A DNA stretch of 64,000 bases. Source: Calothrix sp. 336/3 (GTDB taxonomy: Bacteria > Cyanobacteriota > Cyanobacteriia > Cyanobacteriales > Nostocaceae). The notes under the pieces were generated by a model, which searched no databases, had not been told where the DNA came from, and was given only the letters and a program-made list of their open reading frames with translations. Position 1 is the first letter of the stretch. Each line of letters begins with the position of its first letter. Of this stretch, positions 1 to 9,534 are shown piece after piece. Made by a program: the position numbers and the translations under genes. The stretch covers positions 4,132,700 through 4,196,699 of the forward strand of contig NZ_CP011382.1 in NCBI RefSeq assembly GCF_000734895.2. Direction: 5' to 3'.

Positions 1-696
1 ATGGGAACTTTGACCATGTAGCCATGCTCCTTCTGCGTAAGCATAACCATTGCGAACGCAGCGCTTCCACCACTGAGCAAAACTAGAAATTTGGGCATCG
101 TGTCTGGTCATTTCTGCATCTATACGCAGAATTTTTCCCCCAATTTCTCTGAGTCGTACACACAGTTCAGGTTCTTCACCAGCAATCATTTGTGGGTTGA
201 AACCTCCCACCTGTTTCAAAGCAGTAACTCTCATCATTGCATCGCCACCACAAGCTTTGACTTCACCCACAGGAGTACACCACTCAATATCACACAAGAG
301 GTTATAAATAGATTGATAAGGATTTATCTCTCGACGACGACCACAAACAACTAATACATCAACATGATTAATTAAGGTTGCCTCTGCAATTTCTAACCAT
401 CCCTCTACAACTTGGCAATCTCCATCAATGAACTGAACAAATTCTATTTCTGGGTTGATTTTTAGTAAATATTCAAAACCTGCATTCCTCGCACGTGCTG
501 CTGTAAAAGGTATGGATAAATCGAGTTTTACTACATAGACTCCTAGAGATTTTGCGAAGTCTACACTACCATCAGTCGAACCAGAATCAACATATACAAC
601 TATTCGTTCATCTCCTACTATGGATTTCAGAGATTTTTGTAAACGCTTTCCTTCATTTCTTCCAATAACAACTACACCAAGAGATTTATTTTTCAT
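1..696 (-). CDS. Glycosyltransferase family 2, 3' end cut by window edge
   Basis: Translation of the minus strand from the ATG at 696 stays open to the left edge (232 codons, no stop), so this is a partial gene. The N-terminus MKNKSLGVVVIGRNEGKRL, followed by VDSGSTDGS and FIDGDC, is the GT-A nucleotide-sugar fold of family 2 with its DxD-type metal-binding motif. A conserved GGF segment and a downstream GEEPELCVRLRE box are also typical. It should transfer a sugar to a growing polysaccharide on the cytoplasmic face. It lies 49 bp after the O-antigen-ligase-like gene and is probably the distal part of the same minus-strand exopolysaccharide operon. Donor and acceptor sugars cannot be read from the sequence. 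Confidence 0.85.
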   Translation of the reverse strand, partial: MKNKSLGVVVIGRNEGKRLQKSLKSIVGDERIVVYVDSGSTDGSVDFAKSLGVYVVKLDLSIPFTAARARNAGFEYLLKINPEIEFVQFIDGDCQVVEGWLEIAEATLINHVDVLVVCGRRREINPYQSIYNLLCDIEWCTPVGEVKACGGDAMMRVTALKQVGGFNPQMIAGEEPELCVRLREIGGKILRIDAEMTRHDAQISSFAQWWKRCVRNGYAYAEGAWLHGQSSH

Positions 697-745
697 TTTC
701 TATTCATAACGAGAGTAAGTATTAATCGATATTCTGAACTTAGGC

Positions 746-1993
746 TCAATATTCTCTGATTTTTTTGTTAACGGAGAAAGCAACTGTGATAAATAGCATC
801 CAGTGAATCCCTGGGCGAAGAAAAAATGTTTCTGTTAGACTGTTTAATGCTAAGAAAGTAATATATGTTAAATACCATAAATCTTCTTTTTTGTTAGAAG
901 AATAAGCTATTCTAAATGCTTTAATAAAAGTTATACAATAAATAATTAAAAATAGTGAAAAGCCAACTAAACCTAAGTCTACTAATATATCCATATACCC
1001 ATTATGACCACTGGGAGCAATCCAACCTGTTCCTACAGCTTTACCTGCTTCAATAGCATATTGACTACCGGGAGCCCAAAATCCACCGATTCCATAACCA
1101 AATAGTGGTCTATCCATTAATCGATTTAGCATCACATTCCATAAAGGTGTTCTTCCTGTTAGAGTGGGATCTTTACCTAATTCAGTCAGAAGCTCTACCC
1201 AGAATGTAGAAACTAATAAAAGGACACATCCAAAAACTAAAATCCCAATATCTACCAAAACTACACTGATTTTTCCTCGCCAGCGAAACTTTTGATAGAA
1301 AATCATAATTGACATACTAATGAAGTAAAGAACTAGGGATGTTTTGGAAGTGGAAAATAATATTAATCCTAGAGCTATACTCAAACCCAAGTATCGATAA
1401 AAAGATGAAGTCTGTTTTGGCAAGGTATAAAATGTGATGGAGCTTAAAACCATCATGCTACCTAAAATATTTTTTTGCCAATATATTCCTTTCCATGCAC
1501 CTATTAAATCACCTTCTATGTGTCTTCCAAAATTAGGAAATATAACTGCAACAAAAATACTTAGAATCGCACCAATAAATAAAGTTGTGCTAATTAATTT
1601 TATTTGTTCCTCAAGACAGAATCTTGTGGCAAAATATAAACTAAATAATGTCATCATCAGAACTTCTATAGCATTTAGAAATGTCACAGAAGGAAAGTCT
1701 GACCATAAAAATGATATTACGCTTAACCCAGTTAGTAACCAAATAAAAATATTTGTGATAGAAAGGATAATGCAGCTTCTCCAAAATAACAAAACTAAGA
1801 GGAGGGAGCCTATCCAAGAGCAGTACTTAGCTAATGTCACTATTCCTTGGGGAAGAATACCAATTCGGGGAAAAATGTATAGTATTCCTGGAAAAGCAAA
1901 TAAAGATATAATTACAAACGTTTTTTCAATCAGTCTAATTTTTGAGTTGATATATTGATTTGTATGAGTATTGTTATTTGTCAAGGGAATCAT
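746..1993 (-). CDS. O-antigen ligase / Wzy-like polysaccharide polymerase
   Basis: A 415-residue polytopic membrane protein with roughly ten to twelve hydrophobic segments. The C-terminal half carries GRTPLWNVMLNRLMDRP and SGHNGYMDILVDLGLVG, the loop patterns of the Wzy_C / O-antigen ligase family. Members polymerise or ligate lipid-linked oligosaccharides on the outer face of the plasma membrane. The ATG at 1993 shares one base with the stop of the preceding glycosyltransferase gene (TAATG arrangement), which points to translational coupling. Whether it acts as polymerase or ligase cannot be decided from sequence. Confidence 0.85.
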   Translation of the reverse strand: MIPLTNNNTHTNQYINSKIRLIEKTFVIISLFAFPGILYIFPRIGILPQGIVTLAKYCSWIGSLLLVLLFWRSCIILSITNIFIWLLTGLSVISFLWSDFPSVTFLNAIEVLMMTLFSLYFATRFCLEEQIKLISTTLFIGAILSIFVAVIFPNFGRHIEGDLIGAWKGIYWQKNILGSMMVLSSITFYTLPKQTSSFYRYLGLSIALGLILFSTSKTSLVLYFISMSIMIFYQKFRWRGKISVVLVDIGILVFGCVLLLVSTFWVELLTELGKDPTLTGRTPLWNVMLNRLMDRPLFGYGIGGFWAPGSQYAIEAGKAVGTGWIAPSGHNGYMDILVDLGLVGFSLFLIIYCITFIKAFRIAYSSNKKEDLWYLTYITFLALNSLTETFFLRPGIHWMLFITVAFSVNKKIREY

Positions 1994-3234
1994 TATATTC
2001 TATGACCTTGAATTATAGACTTAATTGCTGTTTTCCAAGTATTACTTTGACTATAAAATTGTGTTTGTAAATCTATACATGCTTGTTGCTTTTGCTTGTA
2101 TAAATGGATATTTTGAGAAATTTCTGTCAGAGAATCAGCATAGGATTGGACATCATTCGGAGGAACTTCTATGACCGCATCTCTGACATAATCTAAGGCA
2201 GGGCAGACAGAAGAGGTGATTACCGGACGACCCGCTAATATGGCTTCTAAAACAACTCTATTAAAGCCTTCTATAAATTCTGTCCTAGTTGGAACTATCA
2301 CTACATGGGATTGAGAGTATATTTTCTGCATTTTTTCTTTATCACAATAGCCGTGACAAATAAAATTGCTGGTTAAATTTAATGCTTCGACTTTTGTTTG
2401 TAAAATATCTAACTTTGAGCCACTTCCACAAATATCAAAAATAATATTATTTCTTCCCTCTTTGGCAAAAGTTGCAGCAATTTCTAATAAATCAAATACT
2501 CCTTTATCTGCTTCTATGCGACCTGCAAATAAAACTCTAAAGGGATGATTAGAATTAGTACGAAATTGAGGCTTGTCAATGGTGCTAAAGTATGTCTGGC
2601 GATAGGAAGGGAAAAAATGACATATCGCTTGATTTTTGTCACCAGTAAGCTGAAAAATTTGCTTTCTGATATCTTCGGAAGCGACTAATATTCCTAAACT
2701 CTGAGATTTAAAAAGATTCTTACTCAGTGCTAATACTATTTTCTCGCCTAACCTTTGAGGTAGATATTTGTGCCAGAGTAGACAATGTAGGGAAGGAATA
2801 ATATTTATGCCTAGTATTTTAAATAATGACAGAACAAACCAATGAGTTGTTCCGCTATCTGCAATGATAATATTTACTCGAAATTTAAGAGCATATCCTA
2901 GTAGATTTAAGCCAGATAAAACTTGTCCCCAGTGATATAAAAAACCAGATTTAGCTTTGAGAGGAGGTCGTTGGCGTTTAATGAAAAATTGTTCATCTTG
3001 AAAAAGTTCTTCTTCCTCTGATTGGGCAATCACAAAACCTTTAGCATTTAATTCTCGACAGACTTCGTAAAACTGACTAGAAAAAGTTATAGATACTTGT
3101 GATGGAGAATCTTGCCCAAGACTCCAAGAATGATATGCTTCTATGACACTCTCTGGTCCTACTGCATACAGTATTCTCAAATTTTTGTATTTCTTGGAGA
3201 TTTCTGGCGAGGAATTAATATTGATTACAGACAT
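1993..3234 (-). CDS. Glycosyltransferase family 4 (GT-B fold)
   Basis: A retaining GT-B glycosyltransferase of about 413 residues. The C-terminal Rossmann half shows FRVLFAGRIEADKGVFDLLE, then EGFNRVVLEAILAGRPVITS, which contains the EX7E nucleotide-sugar motif of GT4. The ATG at 3234 (MSVININSS) is preferred over a TTG six codons upstream at 3252. The gene lies 36 bp after the family 2 glycosyltransferase and overlaps the next gene by one base. It should add one sugar of the exopolysaccharide repeat unit on the cytoplasmic side; the sugar is unknown. Confidence 0.88.
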   Translation of the reverse strand: MSVININSSPEISKKYKNLRILYAVGPESVIEAYHSWSLGQDSPSQVSITFSSQFYEVCRELNAKGFVIAQSEEEELFQDEQFFIKRQRPPLKAKSGFLYHWGQVLSGLNLLGYALKFRVNIIIADSGTTHWFVLSLFKILGINIIPSLHCLLWHKYLPQRLGEKIVLALSKNLFKSQSLGILVASEDIRKQIFQLTGDKNQAICHFFPSYRQTYFSTIDKPQFRTNSNHPFRVLFAGRIEADKGVFDLLEIAATFAKEGRNNIIFDICGSGSKLDILQTKVEALNLTSNFICHGYCDKEKMQKIYSQSHVVIVPTRTEFIEGFNRVVLEAILAGRPVITSSVCPALDYVRDAVIEVPPNDVQSYADSLTEISQNIHLYKQKQQACIDLQTQFYSQSNTWKTAIKSIIQGHRI

Positions 3235-3270
3235 AAATGTAAACTCAATCAAAGCAAATGGAGTAATTTT

Positions 3271-4476
3271 TTAATTTCTGTCTGTACGTACCCATTTACT
3301 TTGGGGTTTAATGACAAATTTCAAGTAGATGGGAATTTTCCAGAGTAAATAACCAGGAATTGCTAATAATCGTGATAGAGGTAATTCCTGCCTCGCAAAT
3401 TTAGCCCAAGCAATGATGACTGCTGTCAGGAAACAACAACCTGCGATAGTCGCGATCGCCACTGCTGTCCATCCCATTCCCCAAACTGCAAATAATAGGG
3501 TAATCAGCATCACCATTAACCAGATAACTGTTAACAGAGACAGGGGTGGTATACACAAATCTAATAAACAAACTAGTAAATCAAATCTTTTTTGGGTGAT
3601 TGCTTCGGTGATTAATCGAGGGACATAGGTGCGAATTGCTTGTAAATGACCATGTACCCAGCGAGTTCTCTGGCTCTTAGCTGCCTGTTGTTGGGATGGT
3701 AAGTTGGCTGTCACCTGTGCTTCTGGGCAAAAAATGGTGGGATATCCGGCAATGGTTAAGTCTAAACCCAGTTTCATATCTTCCACTAAATGCCCACTTG
3801 CCATATTCACTGAACGGATAACCTGCCAGGGAAAAGCCATTCCTGTACCTAATAGTAGGGATGATTGACCTAAATTAGTTAATCCCTGGGAACGAACAAT
3901 ATTTTTGATAATGATGGAAAATTGCGAGATAAAATCCTTGGCAGAGGGGTTACTCTGGGGTTTTGCCATGAAATAATTGCCCTGTATCGGTCTATTGCTG
4001 GCGATCGCCCACTCACTCAACATAGCGATCGCTCCTCCCTGTACTATACAGTCAGCATCAATAAATACCACAATATCTGGTGGTTCTACTGCCAGAAAAT
4101 CTAAACCATAGTCTAAGGCGTAACCCTTGCCTTGATGTGTCCTATCATGACGCTCAATTACCACCGCACCTGTCCCACGGGCAATCTCTGCGGTTGCATC
4201 ACTACAGTTATCTGCAATCACTACTACCCTATCTTGGCTTTTCAGTTGAGGTATAATGTGCGCTAAAGTATCAGCAATGACTAATTCCTCATTATGGGCT
4301 GGGACTAAAACCGCAACTTGAGTATCTTGCCATCTTCCCTGATAATTCTTACCAGAAAAGGGTAATAGGGCTGCGCTACATTCAATCAGGAAATGCAGAC
4401 AAATTACCAATACAATCGAGGCAGCAACCCCCAAAACGCCATTAATCAGCCACCATCCTAACTGACTAAACAACAT
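3271..4476 (-). CDS. Membrane processive glycosyltransferase family 2
   Basis: A 401-residue enzyme with an N-terminal membrane helix (about residues 10-35), a cytoplasmic GT-A domain and two or three C-terminal helices. The ordered motifs are VIADNCSDATAE, VVFIDADC, LVEDMKLGLDL and QRTRWVHGHL, that is, the D, DxD, ED and QxxRW signatures of processive GT2 enzymes related to cellulose and hyaluronan synthases. Its start overlaps the end of the acetyltransferase gene by 11 bp, so the two are co-translated. It probably extends or initiates a polysaccharide chain at the membrane. Confidence 0.88.
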   Translation of the reverse strand: MLFSQLGWWLINGVLGVAASIVLVICLHFLIECSAALLPFSGKNYQGRWQDTQVAVLVPAHNEELVIADTLAHIIPQLKSQDRVVVIADNCSDATAEIARGTGAVVIERHDRTHQGKGYALDYGLDFLAVEPPDIVVFIDADCIVQGGAIAMLSEWAIASNRPIQGNYFMAKPQSNPSAKDFISQFSIIIKNIVRSQGLTNLGQSSLLLGTGMAFPWQVIRSVNMASGHLVEDMKLGLDLTIAGYPTIFCPEAQVTANLPSQQQAAKSQRTRWVHGHLQAIRTYVPRLITEAITQKRFDLLVCLLDLCIPPLSLLTVIWLMVMLITLLFAVWGMGWTAVAIATIAGCCFLTAVIIAWAKFARQELPLSRLLAIPGYLLWKIPIYLKFVIKPQSKWVRTDRN

Positions 4477-5056
4477 AGTATTCCTCTTCTGGGGATGTCG
4501 TTGGGGAGGCTTGCTTGTTAGGGATGATTTTCCCTGGGATACCGACAGCAGTCATTCCCGATGGCACATCACACAACACAACTGCATTGGCACCAATATT
4601 CACATCATCACCAATGGTGACGTTACCAAAGATTTTTGCCCCCGCACCAACATTTACCCGCTTACCTAATTTGGGGGCATCAAATAGACGATCTAGATAC
4701 CGATTTCCCAAAGTTACCCCCTGACGAATTATCGAATCATCACCTATAGAGCAGTAACCGTGGATAACGATCGCCCCTTGGTGTTCAATCACTACCCGTC
4801 GTCCCAACTCAACGGTGTAAGGTAGCTCAATTCCATAATGGTTGCGAACTCGACGGTACAACATCCCATACAAAACACTAAAAGGTGCCCGCAATAACTT
4901 GGGCTGAATTTGCATCCGCCAAACTCCAAAACGGTGAATTGCTACTGCTCTAAACCCTGGTTTAGTCCAATCTTTGCCGTGGGCAATCCAATCTTCCCGG
5001 ATTTGCTGCCATAAGCCTAATTTCGGATTACTTGACAACTTTACTTGTATATCCAT
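4466..5056 (-). CDS. CysE-like serine acetyltransferase family protein
   Basis: A 196-residue left-handed beta-helix acyltransferase. The hexapeptide region runs from about residue 75 (VELGRRVVIEHQGAIVIHG, then IIRQGVTLGN) to about residue 180, and resembles the serine O-acetyltransferase core with its catalytic histidine region. It overlaps the genes on both sides (11 bp and 16 bp) inside an exopolysaccharide operon. I infer that it O-acetylates a sugar of the polymer rather than serine. The alternative, a second cysteine-pathway CysE, is less likely given the context. Confidence 0.8.
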   Translation of the reverse strand: MDIQVKLSSNPKLGLWQQIREDWIAHGKDWTKPGFRAVAIHRFGVWRMQIQPKLLRAPFSVLYGMLYRRVRNHYGIELPYTVELGRRVVIEHQGAIVIHGYCSIGDDSIIRQGVTLGNRYLDRLFDAPKLGKRVNVGAGAKIFGNVTIGDDVNIGANAVVLCDVPSGMTAVGIPGKIIPNKQASPTTSPEEEYYVV

Positions 5057-7236
5057 TGCTCATCCTTGGTATCAGTTTCTGAGGTACTTTGTCCCCAACG
5101 AGGTTTGGAATAGTAAAAGTAACTGTCGGGTTCTTGCTTGAGATTCACACCATTGGCAATCATCCCTAAAATATTGGCTCCAGAGCGTTCCAGTAAAGAC
5201 TTAGCAGCAGTCGCGCTGACTGAGTCAACAACACCGGGTCGTGTAACTAACAAGACTCCATCCAGAATTTTTCCTAAAACTGCCGCGTCTGCGGTTCCTG
5301 CTAAAGGAGGAGTGTCAAATAAGATGTAGTCATAATCCTGGGCAAAATTCCTAATTAATTCAGTCATTCCTTCTGAGTCAATTAAACCTAAGGGATTAGG
5401 AGGTTGTACCCCTGCTGTCAACACGAATAAATTACTGGTGATTCTTTGCACAGCTTGGGGAAAGTCATTTTGACCCACAATTACATTACTTAAACCTACG
5501 GAATTAATTAAACCCCACAGATGATGTTGTGAGGGTTTTCGCATATCTGCATCAATGAGCAACACCCGTCGTCCAGCTTGAGCTAGGATTGCTGCTAAAT
5601 TCGCTGAAACCTCTGATTTCCCTTCCCCTGGGACACAGCTAGTAATGGCGATCGCTCGTACTTTTTTATGGCTAATAAAATTGAGATTTGCTTGCAGCAT
5701 TTGATAGGCTTCATGAATTATCGTTCGAGGGGAAGAATTGACAATAACTCGTTCCGAAATCCCATCATCTGTGATATTTGCGGCTACAGATTTATGATTA
5801 GCTTCAAATCTAGGAATTAACCCTAACAACGTCCAGCCAAAAAAGTTTTCTGCCTCCTTAACTGTTTTCAAACTTCTATCTATCAAGTCTACAAAAAATG
5901 CCCCTGCTATCCCTAAAAGAGAACCTGCAAAAAGACTTCCTAATGCCAACATCAACGACTTTTTCGATAGCATTGGCGTTTCTGGAATCTGGGCGGGCTG
6001 AATTATTTTGGCGTTCCCGATGGTTTGCTTTTCTGCTACTTGAATTTCTTGCAAGCGAGCATTCAAATTTTCATGATTTAATTTAGCAACGGATAATTTT
6101 CTCTCTAAATCACTTTGTTTCTTTTCCAGATTGGGAATTGCATTTAATCTTTTTTGATATATCTGTTGTACTCCTTGTAAGGCAGCTATCTTTTTTTGTA
6201 ACCCTTGGCGTTTTGTTTTTAATTGCACATACTGATTTGCTAAATCTTCTCGAATTTTACCCACTTGTAAATTACTCAGGGAAACTTCTAATTGATTACC
6301 TGTAATTTCCTGAGTTCTCCGATTTAATAGACTTTTAAGAGTCTTCTCTTGATTCTCTAAATAAACGACATTAGGATGATTGTTTGTATATTTAACTCTT
6401 TCTAATGCTAGTCTAGATTGAGTTTTTTGAAGTTCACTTAATACCTCTTGAACACCTGGAATCTGATTCAAAGAAGTAATTTCTATGGCTTGATTCTTAA
6501 CTGTTTTAATTTGGTTCCCGACTTGACTCTCTTGAGCTAATGTCTCAGCTAGATTTGCCGTTGCCTGATTAATTTCTTCGTCTAATTTTGCCATACTCGT
6601 AATGGCAGAACTGGACTCTTGCTCTAGCTGTACAATTTTATTTTTATTTTTAAACTGACGTAATGCTTCTGCCGCAGATTCTAATTCTTTCCGAGATGAA
6701 GGGAGTTGTTTCTTAATAAACTCACCCGCAGCAGTCACTTGAGTTCTGTTAGATTCGACATTATTTTCAGCATAGGTTGCCATCACTTGATTGACAATTT
6801 TTGCTGCCAATTTTGGATTATCTGAAGCGTGAGATACTTTCAGAACATCCGTTCCCACGATGGGTTCAACCTTGATTAATAAAGTCTCTGGATTGCGAAA
6901 TTTACCCTGATTATCTTTTAAGTTTAAGGTCTTAATGACCTCTTTAATCACTGGTTGGGAATTAACGATAACAGCTTGGGTATTGAGAGGATTATTTTCA
7001 CGAATTAATGACTCTAAATCACCAATTTTTTCCCCAGCTTTTGTGAGTGAGGAAATGCGGTCTGACTTAAATAGTAGCATTCCCGTCGCTTGGTATTGAG
7101 GTTTTTGACGTAATATGGCAAACCCAGAAAATCCTACAGATGTAATTATCAGTGCCAACAATATTTTCCAACGGCGTTGTAGTACTAGAAAATATTGTTG
7201 AATATCTAATTCTTCTAAAGCTTTTTGTTTTTCCAT
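5041..7236 (-). CDS. Polysaccharide chain-length regulator and tyrosine autokinase (Wzc/BY-kinase type)
   Basis: A 731-residue protein. It has an N-terminal Wzz domain with a first membrane helix near residue 30, a long coiled-coil region (about 160-400), a second helix near 430-450 and a cytoplasmic BY-kinase domain. Kinase motifs are CVPGEGKSEVS (Walker A, near residue 535), LLIDADMRKP (Walker A') and YILFDTPP (Walker B). A C-terminal tyrosine-rich tail (SYFYYSKPRW) is the usual autophosphorylation cluster. The kinase is fused to the Wzz part in one chain, as in proteobacterial Wzc. It should control chain length and export of the exopolysaccharide made by the neighbouring enzymes. Confidence 0.92.
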   Translation of the reverse strand: MEKQKALEELDIQQYFLVLQRRWKILLALIITSVGFSGFAILRQKPQYQATGMLLFKSDRISSLTKAGEKIGDLESLIRENNPLNTQAVIVNSQPVIKEVIKTLNLKDNQGKFRNPETLLIKVEPIVGTDVLKVSHASDNPKLAAKIVNQVMATYAENNVESNRTQVTAAGEFIKKQLPSSRKELESAAEALRQFKNKNKIVQLEQESSSAITSMAKLDEEINQATANLAETLAQESQVGNQIKTVKNQAIEITSLNQIPGVQEVLSELQKTQSRLALERVKYTNNHPNVVYLENQEKTLKSLLNRRTQEITGNQLEVSLSNLQVGKIREDLANQYVQLKTKRQGLQKKIAALQGVQQIYQKRLNAIPNLEKKQSDLERKLSVAKLNHENLNARLQEIQVAEKQTIGNAKIIQPAQIPETPMLSKKSLMLALGSLFAGSLLGIAGAFFVDLIDRSLKTVKEAENFFGWTLLGLIPRFEANHKSVAANITDDGISERVIVNSSPRTIIHEAYQMLQANLNFISHKKVRAIAITSCVPGEGKSEVSANLAAILAQAGRRVLLIDADMRKPSQHHLWGLINSVGLSNVIVGQNDFPQAVQRITSNLFVLTAGVQPPNPLGLIDSEGMTELIRNFAQDYDYILFDTPPLAGTADAAVLGKILDGVLLVTRPGVVDSVSATAAKSLLERSGANILGMIANGVNLKQEPDSYFYYSKPRWGQSTSETDTKDEQWIYK

Positions 7237-7343
7237 ATTTTGTCTATGTTGCTGGTCAGTAAATTATTGATGATTTGATGAATGTTTTGATATTTAAATA
7301 ATTGTGTGATATCAAAATCCTCTTCTCGAAATTACTAATTAGT

Positions 7344-8108
7344 TTATTCAAGTTTTAATAATCCAATACGCTGACGAATCACTAACCAAATAAATAGAGG
7401 ATTTCCCAGAATATAGCGTTTCCACAAACGTTGAGGTTCTACTAATAAACGAAATAACCATTCTAAACCAACTTTTTGCATCCAAATTGGTGCCCTTTGT
7501 ACCATATTACTGACTAATTCAAAGCTGACACCTATCCCTAAAGATACGGGTACATTTAATCTTTGATAATTTTCATATATCCAGTATTCTTGTTTGGGAG
7601 CACCTAAACCGACAAACAAAATATCTGGTTTGGTAGCCAGAATTTTACTACCGATTAATTCACATTCCTGGGGTTGGGATTCAAAACCATAGGGTGGACA
7701 ATAGGTTCCGACAATTTGGAGTTGGGGATATTTCTTTTGTAAAACTAGTTTCGCTTTATCTGCTGCTCCTGGTCTTCCTCCGAGAAAGAATACTTTGAGA
7801 CGTTTTTCCTCAGCGATCGCACACAGCTTTTCTAGTAAATCTGTCCCGTTTACCCTACCTTTTAAGGAAGTACGTAAAAATTTTGCCGCCCATAATAGAG
7901 AAACTCCATCAGGTACTACAAGAAACGCTTGACGGTATATTTCTCGAAAATATGCATTTTTTCTTAGCAATAAAATATGCTGTGCATTGGGAGTAACCAC
8001 ATATTCCGGTTGTCTCGTATTAATACTATGTTCGATGATGGCTGAAGTGACTTCATCAAAACCTAATCTATCAATTTCTACTCCAGCGATATTAATTCTT
8101 GCTCTCAT
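7344..8108 (-). CDS. WecG/TagA/CpsF family glycosyltransferase
   Basis: A 254-residue GT26 family enzyme. Diagnostic stretches are TPNAQHILLLRKN, VPDGVSLLWAAKFL, GRVNGTDLLEKL and FVGLGAPKQEYWI, the last being the conserved GxPKQE loop. Family members transfer ManNAc, ManNAcA or glucose to a lipid-linked primer, usually the second step of repeat-unit assembly. It is the most upstream gene of the minus-strand polysaccharide group, 107 bp before the tyrosine kinase gene, so the operon promoter probably lies in the long spacer above 8108. Confidence 0.88.
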   Translation of the reverse strand: MRARINIAGVEIDRLGFDEVTSAIIEHSINTRQPEYVVTPNAQHILLLRKNAYFREIYRQAFLVVPDGVSLLWAAKFLRTSLKGRVNGTDLLEKLCAIAEEKRLKVFFLGGRPGAADKAKLVLQKKYPQLQIVGTYCPPYGFESQPQECELIGSKILATKPDILFVGLGAPKQEYWIYENYQRLNVPVSLGIGVSFELVSNMVQRAPIWMQKVGLEWLFRLLVEPQRLWKRYILGNPLFIWLVIRQRIGLLKLE

Positions 8109-9534
8109 ATTCTTGAAATAATGCTATCAAAAGATGTGATTTTGCGATTTTCTAAATTCCAGATAATAATGCTGATTACCAATGCATATATATATCTTGC
8201 TAATTAACCACCTTCTCTGACATATATACTACAGGTGGATTCCTGGGAAAGACTGAGATCATTATGACCATCAAAGCCTATTCCCCTAAATCAAGCTACT
8301 ATGAATTATGAATATTTATCTGAAATTGAATCTCTCTGAGAAGTTGTTCAGAAGAATGTTCTGATTAGCTAGAGGATGAGTTGGGAATTACCACACATAA
8401 TTTGCAACTATTCAAAAGGAGTTATTTGCTAATAACACTTTTACCTAGTAATTAGCTTTACGTGCAATTACAAAAACCTTATTTAACACCAAAATGATAA
8501 TTTGTTAGCCATGTTTTTGGAGAACACTCAATATGTTTGACGGAATTGAGTCATTGACAATAACTAACTCTCTAGTGCAAGTATTTTCTTAAGGCTGACG
8601 GTACGTATAATTGAATCGTATTTGGGCATTTATTTCCCTAAAATTGAAGCAGATTTGACGATAAATGGCAGCGCTTAGTATTTAAACAACTTGTAACCTA
8701 GATAAATTTGGGAGCAGATGTTTCAACCTTTCATCAGCATTATTACAGGAAGATAGTGATATTTTCAAGACCGTCTCAAATCTGCTTTCCTAAATTTGAT
8801 TTATTTTCATGTAATAAAAAATACTGGTACGCTAAAAAAAATTGCTTGATTTAACTCAGTATTAATAGTTAAAAGTTAAAAGTATTTATTCACACATTAT
8901 ATTGACAAAAATTGCATATCTTGATTTTCGATAATACATTTTGTATAAATTGAATTACTCAGAAAATATTTATACCAACTGCCTACTATCTTGATAAGCA
9001 CCTGCAAATATACTTTTAGAAGTTAATTTCAACTGTGAATCTTCTCCTCAAACTGTCTATAAACCTAATACTAGCTGCGTCATTTAAATAAAACTCAAGG
9101 TAGGAAAAAAATATCTGAATTTTAAATTGCCACAATTTCCATGTTATCTAAAATACTTTTTCCCGCCTAAAAAGAAAAATATCTGGCTAGATTAAGGATG
9201 CTTGAAATACTTACTTGCGAGAGAAAAATCGACATTAAAATAACTTTAAGCAATGACTATCGATATTTTGAAAAGAAATCTTTATCATTACCTAATTTAT
9301 GCCAAATTGGTATTGCAAGTATCAGCATAAAAAGTTTTGGTTGAAATAGGGGCTATATTCATCAAGCTATTTTCCTTGTTTCAGCCCTTTGTTTGTACAT
9401 TTATAGATAATTAACCATTAGCATTGAGGTGATTATTGATACCTTGATTTTAAGTATTATTTGCTGTTTGCCTGATATTTAATTTGCTGAAGGAAATAGG
9501 GAATAATAGTTTATGATAATTTTTTCACTCAGTA
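8109..9534. other. 1.4-kb AT-rich intergenic region without recognisable gene
   Basis: This spacer separates the divergent exopolysaccharide operon (minus) and histidine kinase gene (plus). I find no reading frame with family features, no tRNA-like cloverleaf, no clear terminator and no insertion-sequence end. It is clearly richer in A and T than its flanks. It must contain the promoters of both flanking units, but I could not assign -10/-35 boxes with confidence. A non-coding RNA or a decayed gene is possible but unsupported. Confidence 0.5.

Noticed and set aside
1434..1958. Plus-strand protein opposite the O-antigen ligase gene
   Set aside because: It lies entirely within a well-supported minus-strand membrane protein gene and has no family features, so it is a frame shadow.
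8109..9534. tRNA, tmRNA or RNase P RNA gene in the long spacer
   Set aside because: No cloverleaf, no GGTTCGA-type T-loop and no conserved tmRNA or P RNA motif was found.
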